Source of the DNA: Adiantum capillus-veneris
Taxonomy: Eukaryota; Streptophyta; Polypodiopsida; Polypodiales; Pteridaceae
DNA: 64,000 bases
Assembly (NCBI GenBank): GCA_014529385.2
Contig: CM043959.1
Coordinates: 49,793,122-49,857,121 of the forward strand
Direction of reading: 5' to 3'
Positions within the stretch are counted from its first letter, which is position 1; each line of letters starts with the position of its first letter. The notes under the pieces were generated by a model. That model ran no database searches and was not told where the DNA came from. It saw only the letters and a list, made by a program, of their open reading frames with translations. The translations under genes and the position numbers were made by a program. Shown here in pieces: positions 31,195 to 43,040 of the stretch.

Positions 31195-33282
31195 AGTCTA
31201 GCATGACATTCACAAAGGCCAATCCATTTTTTGAAGAGCTATGAAATAAAACATAAGAGACACCATATCTCAACAGTCACAATCAATTAGAGAAAGAGAA
31301 CCTTGTCATCTATATTGACATGCATTGGAAACAATCCAACACCTTGAGCTAGCAAAAAAAACGATTGGCCAAACCTACAGAGAACGGGCTTAAGAAATTT
31401 TAGAGGAAAAGGCTCAAGGCCTGACTTAGCATGCTTGAGGGCTAGCACATGTAGAAACTTGCGGTGCACAGACTAGCAGTATTGGCAAAAGCTTAACACT
31501 TCTGATGAAGAAACTCGAGGCTTGAATCTGCAAGAATATTTCACTTATCTCACACTCTTCTATGCATTTAAACCATCCTTTCAATATAACATTAACAAAA
31601 TTCATTATTTAAATAATGTATTCTCATTTTCTCAAACCATGATCTACATACCATAACTTAACACAAAACCAATAACAACATAACCAATGCTTTTGAAAAA
31701 CCTTGGCTAAATTTTAAGCTTGGCTTTCTTCAAAAACTCGACAAAATATAGCAAGGTTTAATGCAATTATTGACAAATGCTACAAATTGTGATCTAAAAA
31801 TTGGAATAGTTTTTAATATTTGTCTCTATTTTCTTTAGTTAGAAAAAATATTTTTGACAAACCCGAGGGCCTATAGTGTGCAATAACCCTTAAGAGATTC
31901 AGTACATTGTACATGTGGAATGCTGACTTTTGAGTGTACTCCTAACTTCTAATTGTCACTCACATACCTAGTAGCTTTGCTATTGTATTCAATACTACAG
32001 AGATTCCATGTGGATCTCATGGGTAACCCTTCTGAAGACCACAGCCTGTAAAAGGATGACTGAGGGAGGCGATCTTGAGCCCTTGAGCATGAAAAGCCTA
32101 AAAACTTCTACGCTAACCAATTGAGCCACCGCATCTGACTGCAACTCTAACGATTTGTCGAGTTGAAAAAAAACTGAGCGCCTTGCCTCGTTCACCTACG
32201 ATGCTGCTCGTTCTCTACCCCATCCTCCCTTTGGACCCTATGCTTCTACCAAGCCCTAACTGTTGTGTCTTTATCTTCTTTTTGCCTCAGCGCCCACGCT
32301 TCCATTTTTTTTTCCCACCAAAGCGACATCATTTAAGATTCTAAGATTTAACGGTGTTTCAAAAAATTGTAGGGATATACTCCACGTGCCATCCATCCTC
32401 TTTTGCCTTCAAAGTCATTTAAGGGATTTCCCCAAATTCCATTTAATCAAGCTACTCCAAAAAGATTGTAGGGAAATACTCCTAACTTCTAATTTTCTGA
32501 AGCCTGCTATGGCACGAGGCGCTGCCTAACTAATGACAGGTCAAATTTTGAAAAAACTCATAACTTTTAACTTCTAAGGTCTAAGTTCTAACTTCTAAAG
32601 ATAAAAATAATTTAAGATTCAAAACTTAAAAAAACTCAAAACTTAAAACTTACAAGGTTGAAACCTGAAACTAACTCAGTGGGCGTCGAGGGCCAACCTC
32701 CAAGTCGAGCTCGTCGGGAGCTTGCAGGCAGCGCGCTACTCCAAGAGATCACCGTCGATCCGACTGGATAGTGGATCTGAGGAGCAACAATGGACTATAA
32801 AGCTACGACTCACGACTCATGACTCACATAACCTAAAACATTCGATAAGTTTTAGGGATTACATGGTGTGTATGTGTTCACACTAGCGTGGACAAACCCC
32901 AAACAAACTTCAACAGTCAATAACTTACAAGCAAATAAAAATGATTACAAAGCTATAAAGTTTAAACCATCACTTGACACTAATCTTGTAATTTGTAAAC
33001 TTTAAATTAGTTTTTGAAGGGAAACTGGTTGGATTGTTCAAGATTTTCTAATCTTTATTCGTTTTAACAATTGAGATCTGTGTTGGAGTGCTTTGCATGT
33101 GATTTGTCACAAATTACCTTGCAAAGGGGCAATTATGTCTAATAATCATGACGAAATTCACCCCTAAAGCCTACGTAACATACCCAAATGCTAGTTTTAG
33201 CATCTTGTATTGATAGACAATCAGTCTTCTTATGAAAAGTTACAAATTTTTTCCTCTTTCAAGAAATTTAATCTTCACAACC
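31195..33282. other. No gene recognised; possible tRNA-derived SINE remnant
   Basis: AT-rich sequence without a supported ORF. On the minus strand at about 32130-32050, GGTGGCTCAATTGGTTAGCG resembles the pol III A box of a tRNA and GGGCTCAAGATC about 40 bases later a degenerate B box, so a decayed SINE is possible. The far left part may be the rest of the LTR interrupted by the element at 22297. Confidence 0.3.
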
Positions 33283-33425
33283 AGGGGTATTTTGGGAATT
33301 TTGGAAAAATTGAAGGGCATTTTGGAAATTTGTGACAAAATACTGGGGGTGTTTTGGGAATTTTTGAAATTTGAGGGGTATTTTGGGAATTTTTGTAAAT
33401 TAGAGGGGTATTTTGGTAAATTTTC
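33283..33425. repeat. 30-bp minisatellite, five units
   Basis: Units GGGGTATTTTGGGAATTTTT start at about 33283, 33314, 33344, 33374 and 33404. The plus frame reads through as Gly-Tyr/Ile-Phe/Leu-Gly repeats, which is a by-product of the 30-base (10-codon) period. Confidence 0.85.
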
Positions 33426-33438
33426 CTTTATCTATACG

Positions 33439-33440
<2 letters not shown>

Positions 33441-33469
<29 letters not shown>
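33441..33469. repeat. (CT)n microsatellite
   Basis: About 14 CT units followed by seven C. Confidence 0.95.
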
Positions 33470-33471
<2 letters not shown>

Positions 33472-33673
33472 CCCCTTTATTTGCACGCAGAGCCACTTCT
33501 AATTTCTCTATGTGTCTCGGACAGTTGGCTGGTGCAGGAAACACTGGCGGGAGGATTCTGCTTTTGCCACGTGTCCGGGGGAGGGAGCCGGAATCCCTTC
33601 CCCCATTATACCTTGTCATCCTTGATGATACATAAGCGTATCACATAACTAAGACCCCCCACTCAGGGGATAC

Positions 33674-34240
33674 ACGAGAGGGAAGCCCTTCTGAACCTCA
33701 TACAACAACAATATGGCGATCAACCCCAATATATTTTACATAGGGTAGCCGATAAAGTTCTAGATGTCCTTAAGAATAACACCAAGGATCTAGATGAGAA
33801 GAAAGAGTTTGGAAAGCTACTAGACAATGCATGCAAAAGAAAAGATTCGGAAACTTATTATAGATTACAATGATGGTTGTAAAGTTGGTATCGTGGGTGC
33901 AGGAGAAGCTCTTAATCATGCCATTGGTGCTGCTATTGAGTTTCCATACGAAGAAGAAGAAGAGAAGATTGAATTGGATGATGTGCAAGAAGACAACAAT
34001 AAATAAAATGAGGGTGCAAATGTGGAGACAAAGGCTATGCAGATGGTGGTATTGATGATGATGATGTTGAAGAGACTAATGAGGGTCTGAATGTCCAAGA
34101 TATTGATGTGTAGTGGCTACAGGAAGAAGAATAGTCAAGTTTATGGTAGCATCGACCCCAACAAACCTAGAAGCTTGTTGAACAAGTCTTAAAGATGTTA
34201 GCTAAGGGAGAGGACAGGGAGGTACCATACCTTCTCATTG
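33674..34240 (+). pseudogene. BRR2: BRR2-type U5 snRNP helicase pseudogene, N-terminal fragment
   Basis: From 33682 the plus frame reads EALLNLIQQQYGDQPQYIL, HRVADKVLDVLKNNTKDLDE and KKEFGKLLDN. After breaks come GAAIEFPYEEEEEKIELDD-like acidic sequence, DGGIDDDDVEETNEGLNVQD with IDV, a TAG (34111-34113), WLQ, and finally KLVEQVLKMLAKGEDREV. This is the order found in the N-terminal part of plant BRR2, the DExH helicase that unwinds U4/U6 in the spliceosome. The helicase cassettes are absent. Several frameshifts and stops make it non-functional. Similarity ends near 34240, about 100 bases before the C-rich repeat. Confidence 0.75.
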
Positions 34241-34346
34241 GTATGGATATCTTAGTTTGCTAGTGGATTAAATTAACTCTTTGAAATACCAAGAACAACA
34301 CCCTCATGTAAAAGATTCTTTGCATTAGTCTTATGGCATAAACACT

Positions 34347-34505
34347 TAATATCTCCCCCCCCCCGGTGTGGGGTAGGCCCCCCCCTCACTTATGCATACA
34401 GTACGAGCATGAAATAATGGGGGGCTACTCCTATTGTATACGCTTATGTCTGTCCTCTAAAAACCCCCCTCTTGTATAGTCACATGATACCATACGAAAA
34501 TCCCC
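34347..34505. repeat. C-rich dispersed repeat, copy 1
   Basis: Starts with a run of nine to ten C, contains TATACGCTTATGT and AAAAACCCCCCTC, and ends AATCCCCCGGGG. A related copy lies at 53461-53631 with the same words in the same order. Flanking coding fragments stop exactly at its right end (integrase begins at 34506), as for an insertion. Confidence 0.55.
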
Positions 34506-35280
34506 CGGGGGTCAAACTAAAAGAGTAAAGCAAGTGATTGAGGATATCCTTCAATCTTATTGCTCATAGGAACCAAAAATATGGACTCAATATCTTCCTT
34601 TGGTTGAATATTCCTATAATGCCTTTGACCATAGAAGTATAGGCATGTCACTGTTTAAGGTTCTTTATGGTCATGAATGCTTAGCTCTATTAAACTTCTC
34701 ACACCCTACTATTAAAGTGGAATCCTCAAAGCAATTGCTTGAAGACATGGAAGCCCAGACCAAAGCTATCTGCAAGGATATTCAAGCTACTCAAAACTGA
34801 CAAAAACATTATGCAGATAAAAGGAGATCATATTGAACCTGTAAAGAAGTAGACAAAGTATTTCTTTGAGTCAAACCCAAGAAAAGAATTCTACCATTGG
34901 GAAAGTACAAGAATCTCAACCCAAGATATTGTGGACCGTATGAGATTGTCAAGGTAGTAAGTGATCAAGCCAACAAAATAAAGTTGCCCTCTAATCTCAA
35001 AATTCATAGTGTTTTTCATATTAGCCTACTAAAACCATATTTTCCTAACCTCGATAAACTCTTGGATACCAAAAACAGATAGTTGTTCCATTCCAAGGGG
35101 TCCTTGAACTTAAGCTTGATTATGTTCTAGAGATTTAGGAAAGTAAGCTTAGGAGAAACACCATCATCGAGCACCTGGTCAAATGGAAAGATTTTGTTGA
35201 AGAAGGTACGACATGGGAAGACAAAACTTCTCTCTACAAAAATCATCACGACAAAACTTCTCTCTACAAAAATCATCTTG
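34506..35280 (+). pseudogene. Chromovirus integrase C-terminal part and chromodomain
   Basis: Begins GGQTKRVKQVIEDILQ, the segment around the third catalytic residue, where Glu is replaced by Lys. It continues WTQYLPLVEYSYNAFDHRS, NPRYCGPYEIVKVV and VFHISLLKPYFPN. A chromodomain follows in another frame (SKLRRNTIIEHLVKWKDF, EEGTTWED), interrupted by stops. A 30-base segment with ACAAAACTTCTCTCTAC is tandemly doubled at 35221-35277. The chromodomain would tether integration to histone marks. It leads directly into a 3' LTR. Confidence 0.8.
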
Positions 35281-35300
35281 ATTCCTCAAGTTGGGGAGAA

Positions 35301-36430
35301 TGTAAGGTTCCCACCACCCTAGGAAAGGGGGTCTCCATGTAAAGTAGAATTATCATTCCATTTTGGTTATAAACAAAAATTTTCTATTTTTAGCAGTTTT
35401 CATCTCTAATGAGCTATTGATGTGGGTCTTTTAAAAGTGAAATTTTAACTTCTTTGTCAATTTTATCCAAAAAAAAGTAAGCTTTGATAGGCTTGCGCCT
35501 ATCCAGATAAGACCATCTCATCTAAATCTGCCCCACCCTGAATTTCCATAAAAATAGATATCTGCTTCAAAAATTGATAAATATAGTAGGTGTGTGCATC
35601 CGATGCATTAGCTTATCGTCCTCAAGCTCGTATTTTGAAATAAGTTTTTAGAACTGAATTTTGATCATCTAAGCTCACCCTAGACAATTAATCCTTATCC
35701 TAAATCTAATAGATTTAATTTATAATTCAAAGGTATGTATGTGTATGTTGTGCATGGGCATGCATATGCATGTCCATGGATGCTCATAGGATGACCCATA
35801 GTCATGGACCCATCTTTTTTAGAAAGAATGACTCTAACCATGGGGTTACATGAGGTGAGGCACCCAAAGTTGGCATGGAAGGCTTAGGGACTGGGCACTT
35901 TTGAACTTTCTTGGCAAGCAAGTGAGGCTAGGACACCTCTACATGTGAGAAAATCAAGAGGGGTCACCCTAGGAAGATAGGGTCTAGCTTGGGAATCAAG
36001 GGGTGATTTAAGCATAACCCCAACTTGCCAGAATATATAAAAAGGAGCCTTCTCTCACTCATTTTGGACACACTCTTGGGAGAAGAAGACCCTGCTTTTT
36101 CTAATAACTTTGGTAATCATGTGTCCTCAAAGCTTGATTTTAGTCATTGGTCATACACTTGCACACACTTAGAGTCTGATTTGACCCGTTGATTGACTTT
36201 TGATCAAGACTTGGGTCAAGAGACAATTGTTAGAGCTTGTTCACACCCAATGACCCCAACTTAGCACTTGGCTAGCCTTTGATTGCCAGATTACGCACCA
36301 TAGCTGGTCCACTTGCTTATAAACCTCCTTAACACCAAATTTGACCTAGATTGATAAATTTTGGCTAGCAGGGATCCTAAGGCTCCATTTGATAGATTGT
36401 TGTGAGTTCATGGAAAGTTAGAAAGATTGC
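35301..36430 (+). repeat. 3' LTR of the chromovirus fragment (right end uncertain)
   Basis: Begins TGTAAGGTTCCC directly after the purine tract TTGGGGAGAA (35291-35300). A TATA box (ATATATAAAAAGG, 36033-36045) lies in the expected part. The right end is not defined because no partner LTR is in the window; CA at about 36430 is one possibility. Confidence 0.5.
36033..36045 (+). promoter_or_regulatory. TATA box of the LTR
   Basis: ATATATAAAAAGG followed about 30 bases later by CT-rich sequence typical of plant transcription starts. Confidence 0.5.
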
Positions 36431-36520
36431 CTACATATATATACATGTAGACACAGGGCAGACACTCAACAGAGGTACATCTAGATTCAGCCCACAAACT
36501 ACCAGACACACAATTTCTAG

Positions 36521-36979
36521 ATGCTTAGAGCTCAAGCACACACGACCTTGCTAGATTACCTTCTTGATGGTTTTTGTATAACTTATAGACGCATGATGAA
36601 GGAGATTCCAGAGCGTGTCACATTAGCCCTTTGTGAGGATCATCCAGACACCTTTGAGCTACCCAAGAGTGTATCCTTGGACCTATTTGAGATTGGACCA
36701 TTGTATGCTGATGAATATCGAAGGATGTACACGAGGAAGAAAGTTAGATTTGGAGAGTACTCTCCCTACGACACAATGAGTGCTACCCCACCAAGTTCCT
36801 TACGGGATACCTATAGGAGAGGCTACCTATACATTATTGTGTGGACTACTCTATTCCCCTTTGCAAGTTAGTTCCATTGAGCCTATATTAGACACGATGA
36901 CCACACCATCTACACATCCAACAGGACTTAGATCAACTTCAAGATTCACGTCATCCAGACCATCTACAAGAAAGACCTT
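36521..36979 (+). pseudogene. Unrecognised protein-coding fragment before the tandem duplication
   Basis: An open frame from an ATG at 36521 runs 116 codons (YLLDGFCITYRRMMKEIP, VSLDLFEIGPLYADEYRRMY). The other frame then continues to 37019 with a Ser/Thr/Arg-rich tail. Its mixed composition looks like a genuine former protein. I recognise no domain. It leads without gap into the 2-kb duplicated unit, which may encode the rest of the same protein. Confidence 0.4.
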
Positions 36980-37367
36980 TGTTGAGATCATGGCAGATGT
37001 GAGGCCAAATATAGAGTGAAGGAGCTAGATCCCTACCATTGCATCGCTAGAGCTACCATGCACATATACAGCCACATCACAGGGCGCTACTACAACTAGT
37101 ATACATTCTAGAGAGTTTGTAGAGGCCACACCACAAAATGCAAGCACACTAGACACAGAGGTTGCTAGATCACATGCATTAGATATGATGACAAGACAAA
37201 GATCACCACTTAGAGACACCATGCAGGTACCCCATGAGGATACAGTTTCCACAATGAGCACATAGCACCATATTGAGCTTGTACTACATTTATTAGGGTA
37301 TAGAGGGGTCATGCATTGGTTTGTTCAGCTTGAGCTTGATGGACATTCCTACTCCTGAGGCACTTTT

Positions 37368-37613
37368 GTGGATGACATTGATCCTTTGATACGACATGTA
37401 GTTAGAATTCAAAGACGTCACCTTGGTTTGACTGAGTTCTTTAGTGATGACCTCAAGGCCACATGCATGTCCCTGCCAATTAGCCCTTATGATGTTGTAG
37501 ATAGAGCACATCTCGATGATTGTTTGGACACCGAGGTCAATCCTAGGACAATGCAACTACATAGACTAGAGCACACATTGACCTATATTGATGATTGTGG
37601 ATGTAGACAATGA
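37368..37613 (+). pseudogene. Unknown ORF segment, unit A
   Basis: 81 codons (DDIDPLIRHVVRIQRRHLGL, TEFFSDDLKATCMSLPISPY, DVVDRAHLDDCLD), closely related to the segment at 39332-39754 in unit B. The upstream half of the unit B frame is also recognisable here (37190-37367) but broken by stops. No known domain. Confidence 0.4.
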
Positions 37614-38012
37614 CAAGATTAGAGCACATGATGTTTTGAGCGAGCCATTATCATATCGTATATCTTGTTAGAGATCCTCACGATAGAGTTTATATGGACA
37701 CAAATGGTACTAGATATTCCTTGATGATGGGGTTGCCATATTCTCCATGGCATGGTCACAAACCTCTAATGATGACCACACATAGTCGACAAATACCTGT
37801 TAGACAGAATATCCATCACATAGACAGATTTTGCCTTAGAGCACACTTGATTAGTTGAAGTCTAAGTGATTAAGGTGAAGGAGACAAATGCCCACATTGA
37901 CGAAAGGATGAGTACACTAGAGAGCATTATAGTAGCAGAGACACCTAGAGTGACTATTCCAAAGGTTGTTTCTTGTTCCATAGAGGAGGTATAGCCTAGT
38001 GAGATTGTTGTT

Positions 38013-38441
38013 ATGCTAGAGACAATTCATGAACCGATAGAAATGGATAGCATGCCAGATTCCACACTTATTGATGATTCTAGTGCACCTATCATAGAGG
38101 TAGATGTCCCACTAGAGCCTACACTTAAGGATATTGCTGACACACATTATCACAAGAGTGTTGACATTACGATTGGACTAGTTGAAATGGATAGCACGAC
38201 AGATTCCACACTTATTGATGATTCTAGTGCACCTATCATAGAGGTAGATTTCCCACTAGAGCCTACACTTGAGGATATTGCTGGCACACATTATCACGAG
38301 AGTGTTGACATTACAACTAAGCCATTAGATACCAAGATACCTACAAATATGATAGAGATAGAGTTCTCCAGTGAGATAGATGCTCACAGACATTCACGGC
38401 CAGATTTAGTGTCGATTTGGGAATTTAGATTCCCCATGTGA
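38013..38441 (+). CDS. Unknown acidic repeat protein segment, unit A
   Basis: 142 codons. A 48-codon block (MDSMPDSTLIDDSSAPIIEV, then PLEPTLKDIADTHYHKSVDI) is tandemly doubled in frame: 144 bp from 38041 and again from 38185. The single-copy form is in unit B at 40193-40627. Acidic, with no Cys, membrane segment or signal peptide. Function unknown. Confidence 0.4.
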   Translation: MLETIHEPIEMDSMPDSTLIDDSSAPIIEVDVPLEPTLKDIADTHYHKSVDITIGLVEMDSTTDSTLIDDSSAPIIEVDFPLEPTLEDIAGTHYHESVDITTKPLDTKIPTNMIEIEFSSEIDAHRHSRPDLVSIWEFRFPM

Positions 38442-39331
38442 GATAGGGATAGATTAGGTACTTATAGACCATGGTTGCTACCACCTCCTTAGAGCAGAGG
38501 TCACACATAATGATTTAGAGACCAGTTTTCCTAGAGTGACTCCTACCACGACTCTTGAGACACCCGAGACCAGGTAGAGAATACCTTAGAAGATGTTCAC
38601 GAGAGTAGCACTACCTATGCAAGACCTAGGACATATCCGGCCTATAGCTCACCATAGAGAGCTTATTATAGGGCCACTAGACATGTTTACGTGCCTCCCA
38701 TGATGACACAGACTAGACCATTAACTAGTGATGATACACTTGTTTGGATTGAGAGAGACATTACATGTGATTGTTTATGCCAGGGTTGTCTCACATCTAG
38801 ATAGTCACTAGAGGCACATGGATTTTATAGAGGACATAGATAGATTTGGGTTCCTAACCACATGCCATAGCACATCCTTATATACCTCCTATAGTTTCTT
38901 TGACCACACCCACACAACAGAGATCTAGAGCATGTTAAGGACCTATAGAGAGGCCTACCCCATGACAAGTGCCAAAGTAAACTAGGAATTCACGACCACA
39001 TGTGAGGAGAGATCAACCTACATTCAATGAGATATTGCACAGACTGAATATTTGGCTACTGAAGCAGCAACCACCTATCACACCACATGTTAACATGAGC
39101 CATAGCTCATGTGAGATTTCCATTAACCATGTTGAGATGATGGAAAATGTGAGGCTAGATATAGAGCGCAAGAGATAAAGCCTTACAAGTGCACCACTAG
39201 AGCTACCATGCACATATACAGCCACATCACAAGCTACTACAACTAGTACACATGCTAGAGAGGTTGTAGAGACCGCACCACAGACTGCAAGCACACTAGA
39301 CACAGAGGTTGCTAGATCACATGCATTAGAT

Positions 39332-39754
39332 ATGATGACAAGACAAAGATCACCACTTAGAGACACCATGAAGGTACCACATGAGGATAGAGTTTCCACA
39401 ATGAGCACGGAGCACCATATTGAGCTTGTGCTACATTTATTAGGTTGTAGAGGGGTCATGCCTTGGTTTGTTCACTTTGACCTTGATCGGCATTCCTACA
39501 CTAGAGGCACCTTTGTGGATGAAATTGATCCTTTGATATGGCATGTTAGAGTTCAAAGAAGTCACCTTGGTTTGACTGAGTTCTTCAGTGCTGAGATCAT
39601 GGCCACATACATGTCCTTGTCAAATAGCCCTTATGATGTTGTAGATAGAGAACATCTCGATGATTGTTTGGACACCAAGGTACATCTTGGGACAGTGCAG
39701 CTACATAGACTGAAGCACACATTGACTTATGTTGATGATTGTGGATGTAGATAA
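39332..39754 (+). CDS. Unknown ORF segment, unit B
   Basis: 140 codons (TEHHIELVLHLLGCRGVMPW, FVHFDLDRHSYTRGTFVDEI, HLGLTEFFSAEIMATYMSL). It is the longest intact form of the repeated unknown protein. After its stop, an overlapping frame (39729-39929) continues with similar codon use (EPLSLLYILLEILEIEFIGT), suggesting a frameshift. No domain recognised. Confidence 0.4.
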   Translation: MMTRQRSPLRDTMKVPHEDRVSTMSTEHHIELVLHLLGCRGVMPWFVHFDLDRHSYTRGTFVDEIDPLIWHVRVQRSHLGLTEFFSAEIMATYMSLSNSPYDVVDREHLDDCLDTKVHLGTVQLHRLKHTLTYVDDCGCR

Positions 39755-40192
39755 TGACAAGATCAGAGCACATGACATTTTGAGAGAGCCATTATCCTTA
39801 TTGTATATCTTGTTGGAGATCCTCGAAATAGAATTCATAGGGACAAAATGGTACTGGATATTTCTTGATGATGGGGTTTCCATATTCTCCACAGTACGGC
39901 CACAAACCTCTAGTGATGACCACACATAGTCCACAAAACACCTGCTAGACAGAATTCCCCTACGAGGTCACCTCCGGAATATCCATCACATAGACATATT
40001 TTTCCTTAGAGCGTAGTTTATCATTTGAGATCTAGAGTGATTGAGATGAAGGAGACAAATTCCCACATTGACGAAAGGACGAGTACACTAGAGAGCATTA
40101 TAGCAGCAGAGCCACCTAGAGTGACTATTCTAAAGGTTGTTACTTGTTCTATAGAGGAGGTATAGCCTAGTGAGATTGTTGTTATACTAGAG

Positions 40193-40627
40193 ATGATACA
40201 TGAGCCAGTAGAAATGAATAGCATGCGATATTCCACATTTATTGATGATTCTAGTGCACCTACCATAGAGGTAGATGTCCCACTAGAGCCTACACTTGAG
40301 GATATTGTTGATCCAAATTATCACGAGAATGTTGAAATTACGACTAAGCCATTAGAGACCAAGATACCTACAAATATGATAGAGATAGATGCTCATAGAC
40401 ATTCACGACCAGATTTAGTGACGAATTTAGATTCCCCATGTGAGATAGGGATAGATGAGATACTTATAGACCATGACTACTACCACCTCCTTAGAGTAGA
40501 GGTGACATGTAATAATTTAGAGACTAATTTTCCTAGAGTGACTCCTACCACGACTCTTGAGACACCTCGAGATCAGGTAGAGAATACCTTAGAAGATGTT
40601 CGAGAGAGTAGCACTACCTATGAATGA
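40193..40627 (+). CDS. Unknown acidic protein segment, unit B
   Basis: 144 codons, beginning MIHEPVEMNSMRYSTFIDDS. It is homologous to 38013-38441 but with one copy of the 48-codon block, and continues farther (DHDYYHLLRVEVTCNNLET, then Thr/Pro-rich). Unknown function. Confidence 0.4.
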   Translation: MIHEPVEMNSMRYSTFIDDSSAPTIEVDVPLEPTLEDIVDPNYHENVEITTKPLETKIPTNMIEIDAHRHSRPDLVTNLDSPCEIGIDEILIDHDYYHLLRVEVTCNNLETNFPRVTPTTTLETPRDQVENTLEDVRESSTTYE

Positions 40628-41138
40628 CCTAGGACATATCCGGCCTATAGCTCACCATAGAGAGCTTATTATAGGGCCACTAGACATGTTTACGTGCCTC
40701 CCATGATGACACGGACTAGACCATTAACTAGTGATGATACATTTGTTTGGATTGAGAGAGACTTTACACATGATTGTTTATGCCAAGGTTGGCCCACATC
40801 TATATAGTCACTAGATGCACATGGATTTTATAGAGGACATAGATAGATTTGGGTTCCTAGACCAGAGACCATAGCACATCCTTATAAATCTCCTATAGGT
40901 TCTTTGACCACACCCACACTAGAGAGATCTAGAGCATGTTCAAGACCTATAGAGAGGCCTGTCCCATGGCAAGTGCCAAAGCAAACTAGGAATTCATGAC
41001 CACATGGGAGGAGAGATTGACCTACATTCAATGAGATATTGCGTACATTGAAGATTTGGATATTGAAGAGGCAACCACCTATCACACCATATGTTAACAT
41101 GATCCATAACTCATGTGAGATTTCCATTAACCATGTTG

Positions 41139-43040
41139 CTGACTTAGAGCTACGTAAGGGCCTACCATTGAGGGATCTTGAGCCACATAGCTCATTGCCC
41201 ACATAGTCACGAGTTTATTTTATCCCTAGGCGCATTACCTGTGCTATAGATTCTATCACCCACATGAAGGTGGGTGTTATCCATCCAAGGACCATTAGAT
41301 AGAGAGCTTGGAGATTATAGATTTTATTTTTTGGAGAGAGTTTGATCTCTTACCCTCCTAGTGATACTAGACCCTTGACTTGTGCAGATTGACCATGGTG
41401 CACTAGTCACATGCACGTATACTAGAAACACTTTTTTCCCTTTGGGTTGTTTTTCCTCTACGTATCTAGGTGTGAGAGCTCAGTATAGAATTTGCTTTTA
41501 GTTGCATTTAGGTAATAACACTTTCATTTCTACGTTGACACACCTTTCTAGGTGAGAGTGTTTTGTTTATGATTTTTCAGCATAGATGGACTTGAGTTTT
41601 GAGGTAGCATGGATATGTCGATCTTCATCATTGCGTGATAGCTTCCACATCTCTTGAGGAGACACATCCCATACCTCCACGTATACTACTTCCTATGATT
41701 CATGTTGATGGACGTTTATATTTGATGATTGTGGTTTTGCATGGTTTGATTGAGTGCATTTAGTTATGTTTTGTAATACGCCATAGAAGAGGCATAAATT
41801 TTTATTTGCTTTAGTTAATTGACTTGGAGTTTAGTCTTATTGATGAGCCTTTAGGTTAGGAATCCATGACTTTAGGTTAACTCATTTACTTGACTACTAG
41901 TCCTAGTTAGTAAAATTATTTGAATGTCTAAGACCTTAGGAGTGTTTTAGGCATAGAGAGGCTTGTTCACTTAAACAACAAAGAACACTAGTGAGAATAC
42001 AAAGGAAATGGAAGCAAAAAACAAAAGTTCCACAAATGTAAAATCTTAAGATGAAAGAGTAATCTCGGCTTGATCTTGGTACTTCATTCACATGTATTGC
42101 CTATGGTACTAGAGCCCTAAAGGTTCCCAATGTGGGCTCTTTTCTTTGAGAAGTAAAAAGCCTCGGGTATACAAAATAAGCAAACACATCAAATGATTTT
42201 GAGTCAATGTGAAAAAAAAAAAATCAAGAAAAATGAAATGAAAGACTTCCATTGAGCTTCAAATGAACAAATTAAAGCTTTTGTTTGGAGTTGCGAGAGT
42301 TAGTTAGCTAATCAAAGCTAGAAAACACACTTAGGGAATCTTGCATTTAGATGATTTTCCTAACTTAGCTAGTGATACAATAAGTGTTTTAACCCTTGGT
42401 CATAGCTAAGTAATTGAGAGACTCATCCCTATGCCCAAAACTCTTGATTGATTAATTTCACCAAAATGCAATTTATTTGTGATTAATGGTATTGTAGCAT
42501 GTCATAATGATTTGCATTTTCTCATTTCCACATATTCTTTGCATTCCCCTTATGCTTTATTTCCATATGATTTAGCTCACTACCTCAACCATGTTTTTCT
42601 TTGCAGGCACATTCTTCCTTGAGTGTCTACCATGGCATGGCTTTGTTAGGGATGACAAAACTTAAAAAGGGTGCAATTGTTGGCAGTGTCGAACACCAGC
42701 AGTCGTTTACCTATTCTTCATGTGAGCATATTTTTCCATCATTATCTATAAATTTACGGGATCTTTACGAGTTGCAGATTGTATCTACTATTCTATTTTA
42801 TGTGCCTTGGATGGCCGGCCCTTTGTTTTTAAAACCCTAGGCATATAAGTAAATTGTACGTCATGTGAAAGGGGAGATATCATTTTGAGAGAAAACCTAT
42901 AGTAGTGAGGAAGAAGAATGACGTTATGGAGGTGGAGGCTTGAAGCCACATGTACTCTCTTCACAAGCCGTTTAAGCATGCAATGAAACTGATTCCTATT
43001 GCTTCTCTCTTTGCTTTTCATTTAAGTTGTGAATTAGCGT
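41139..43040. other. No gene recognised
   Basis: AT-rich sequence. The plus frame 42601-42840 is short and unsupported. Nothing else visible. Confidence 0.4.

Larger units (their letters stand above)
36980..41138 (+). repeat. 2-kb tandem duplication of unknown coding sequence
   Basis: Unit A is 36980-39128 (2149 bp) and unit B 39129-41138 (2010 bp). Both begin GTTGAGAT(C/G)ATGG and end near CATTAACCATGTT, and by eye agree at about nine of ten bases. The length difference is explained by an extra 144-bp repeat in unit A (38041-38328). Each unit has three plus-strand ORF segments in the same order. There are no LTR, RT or transposase motifs. Confidence 0.85.
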
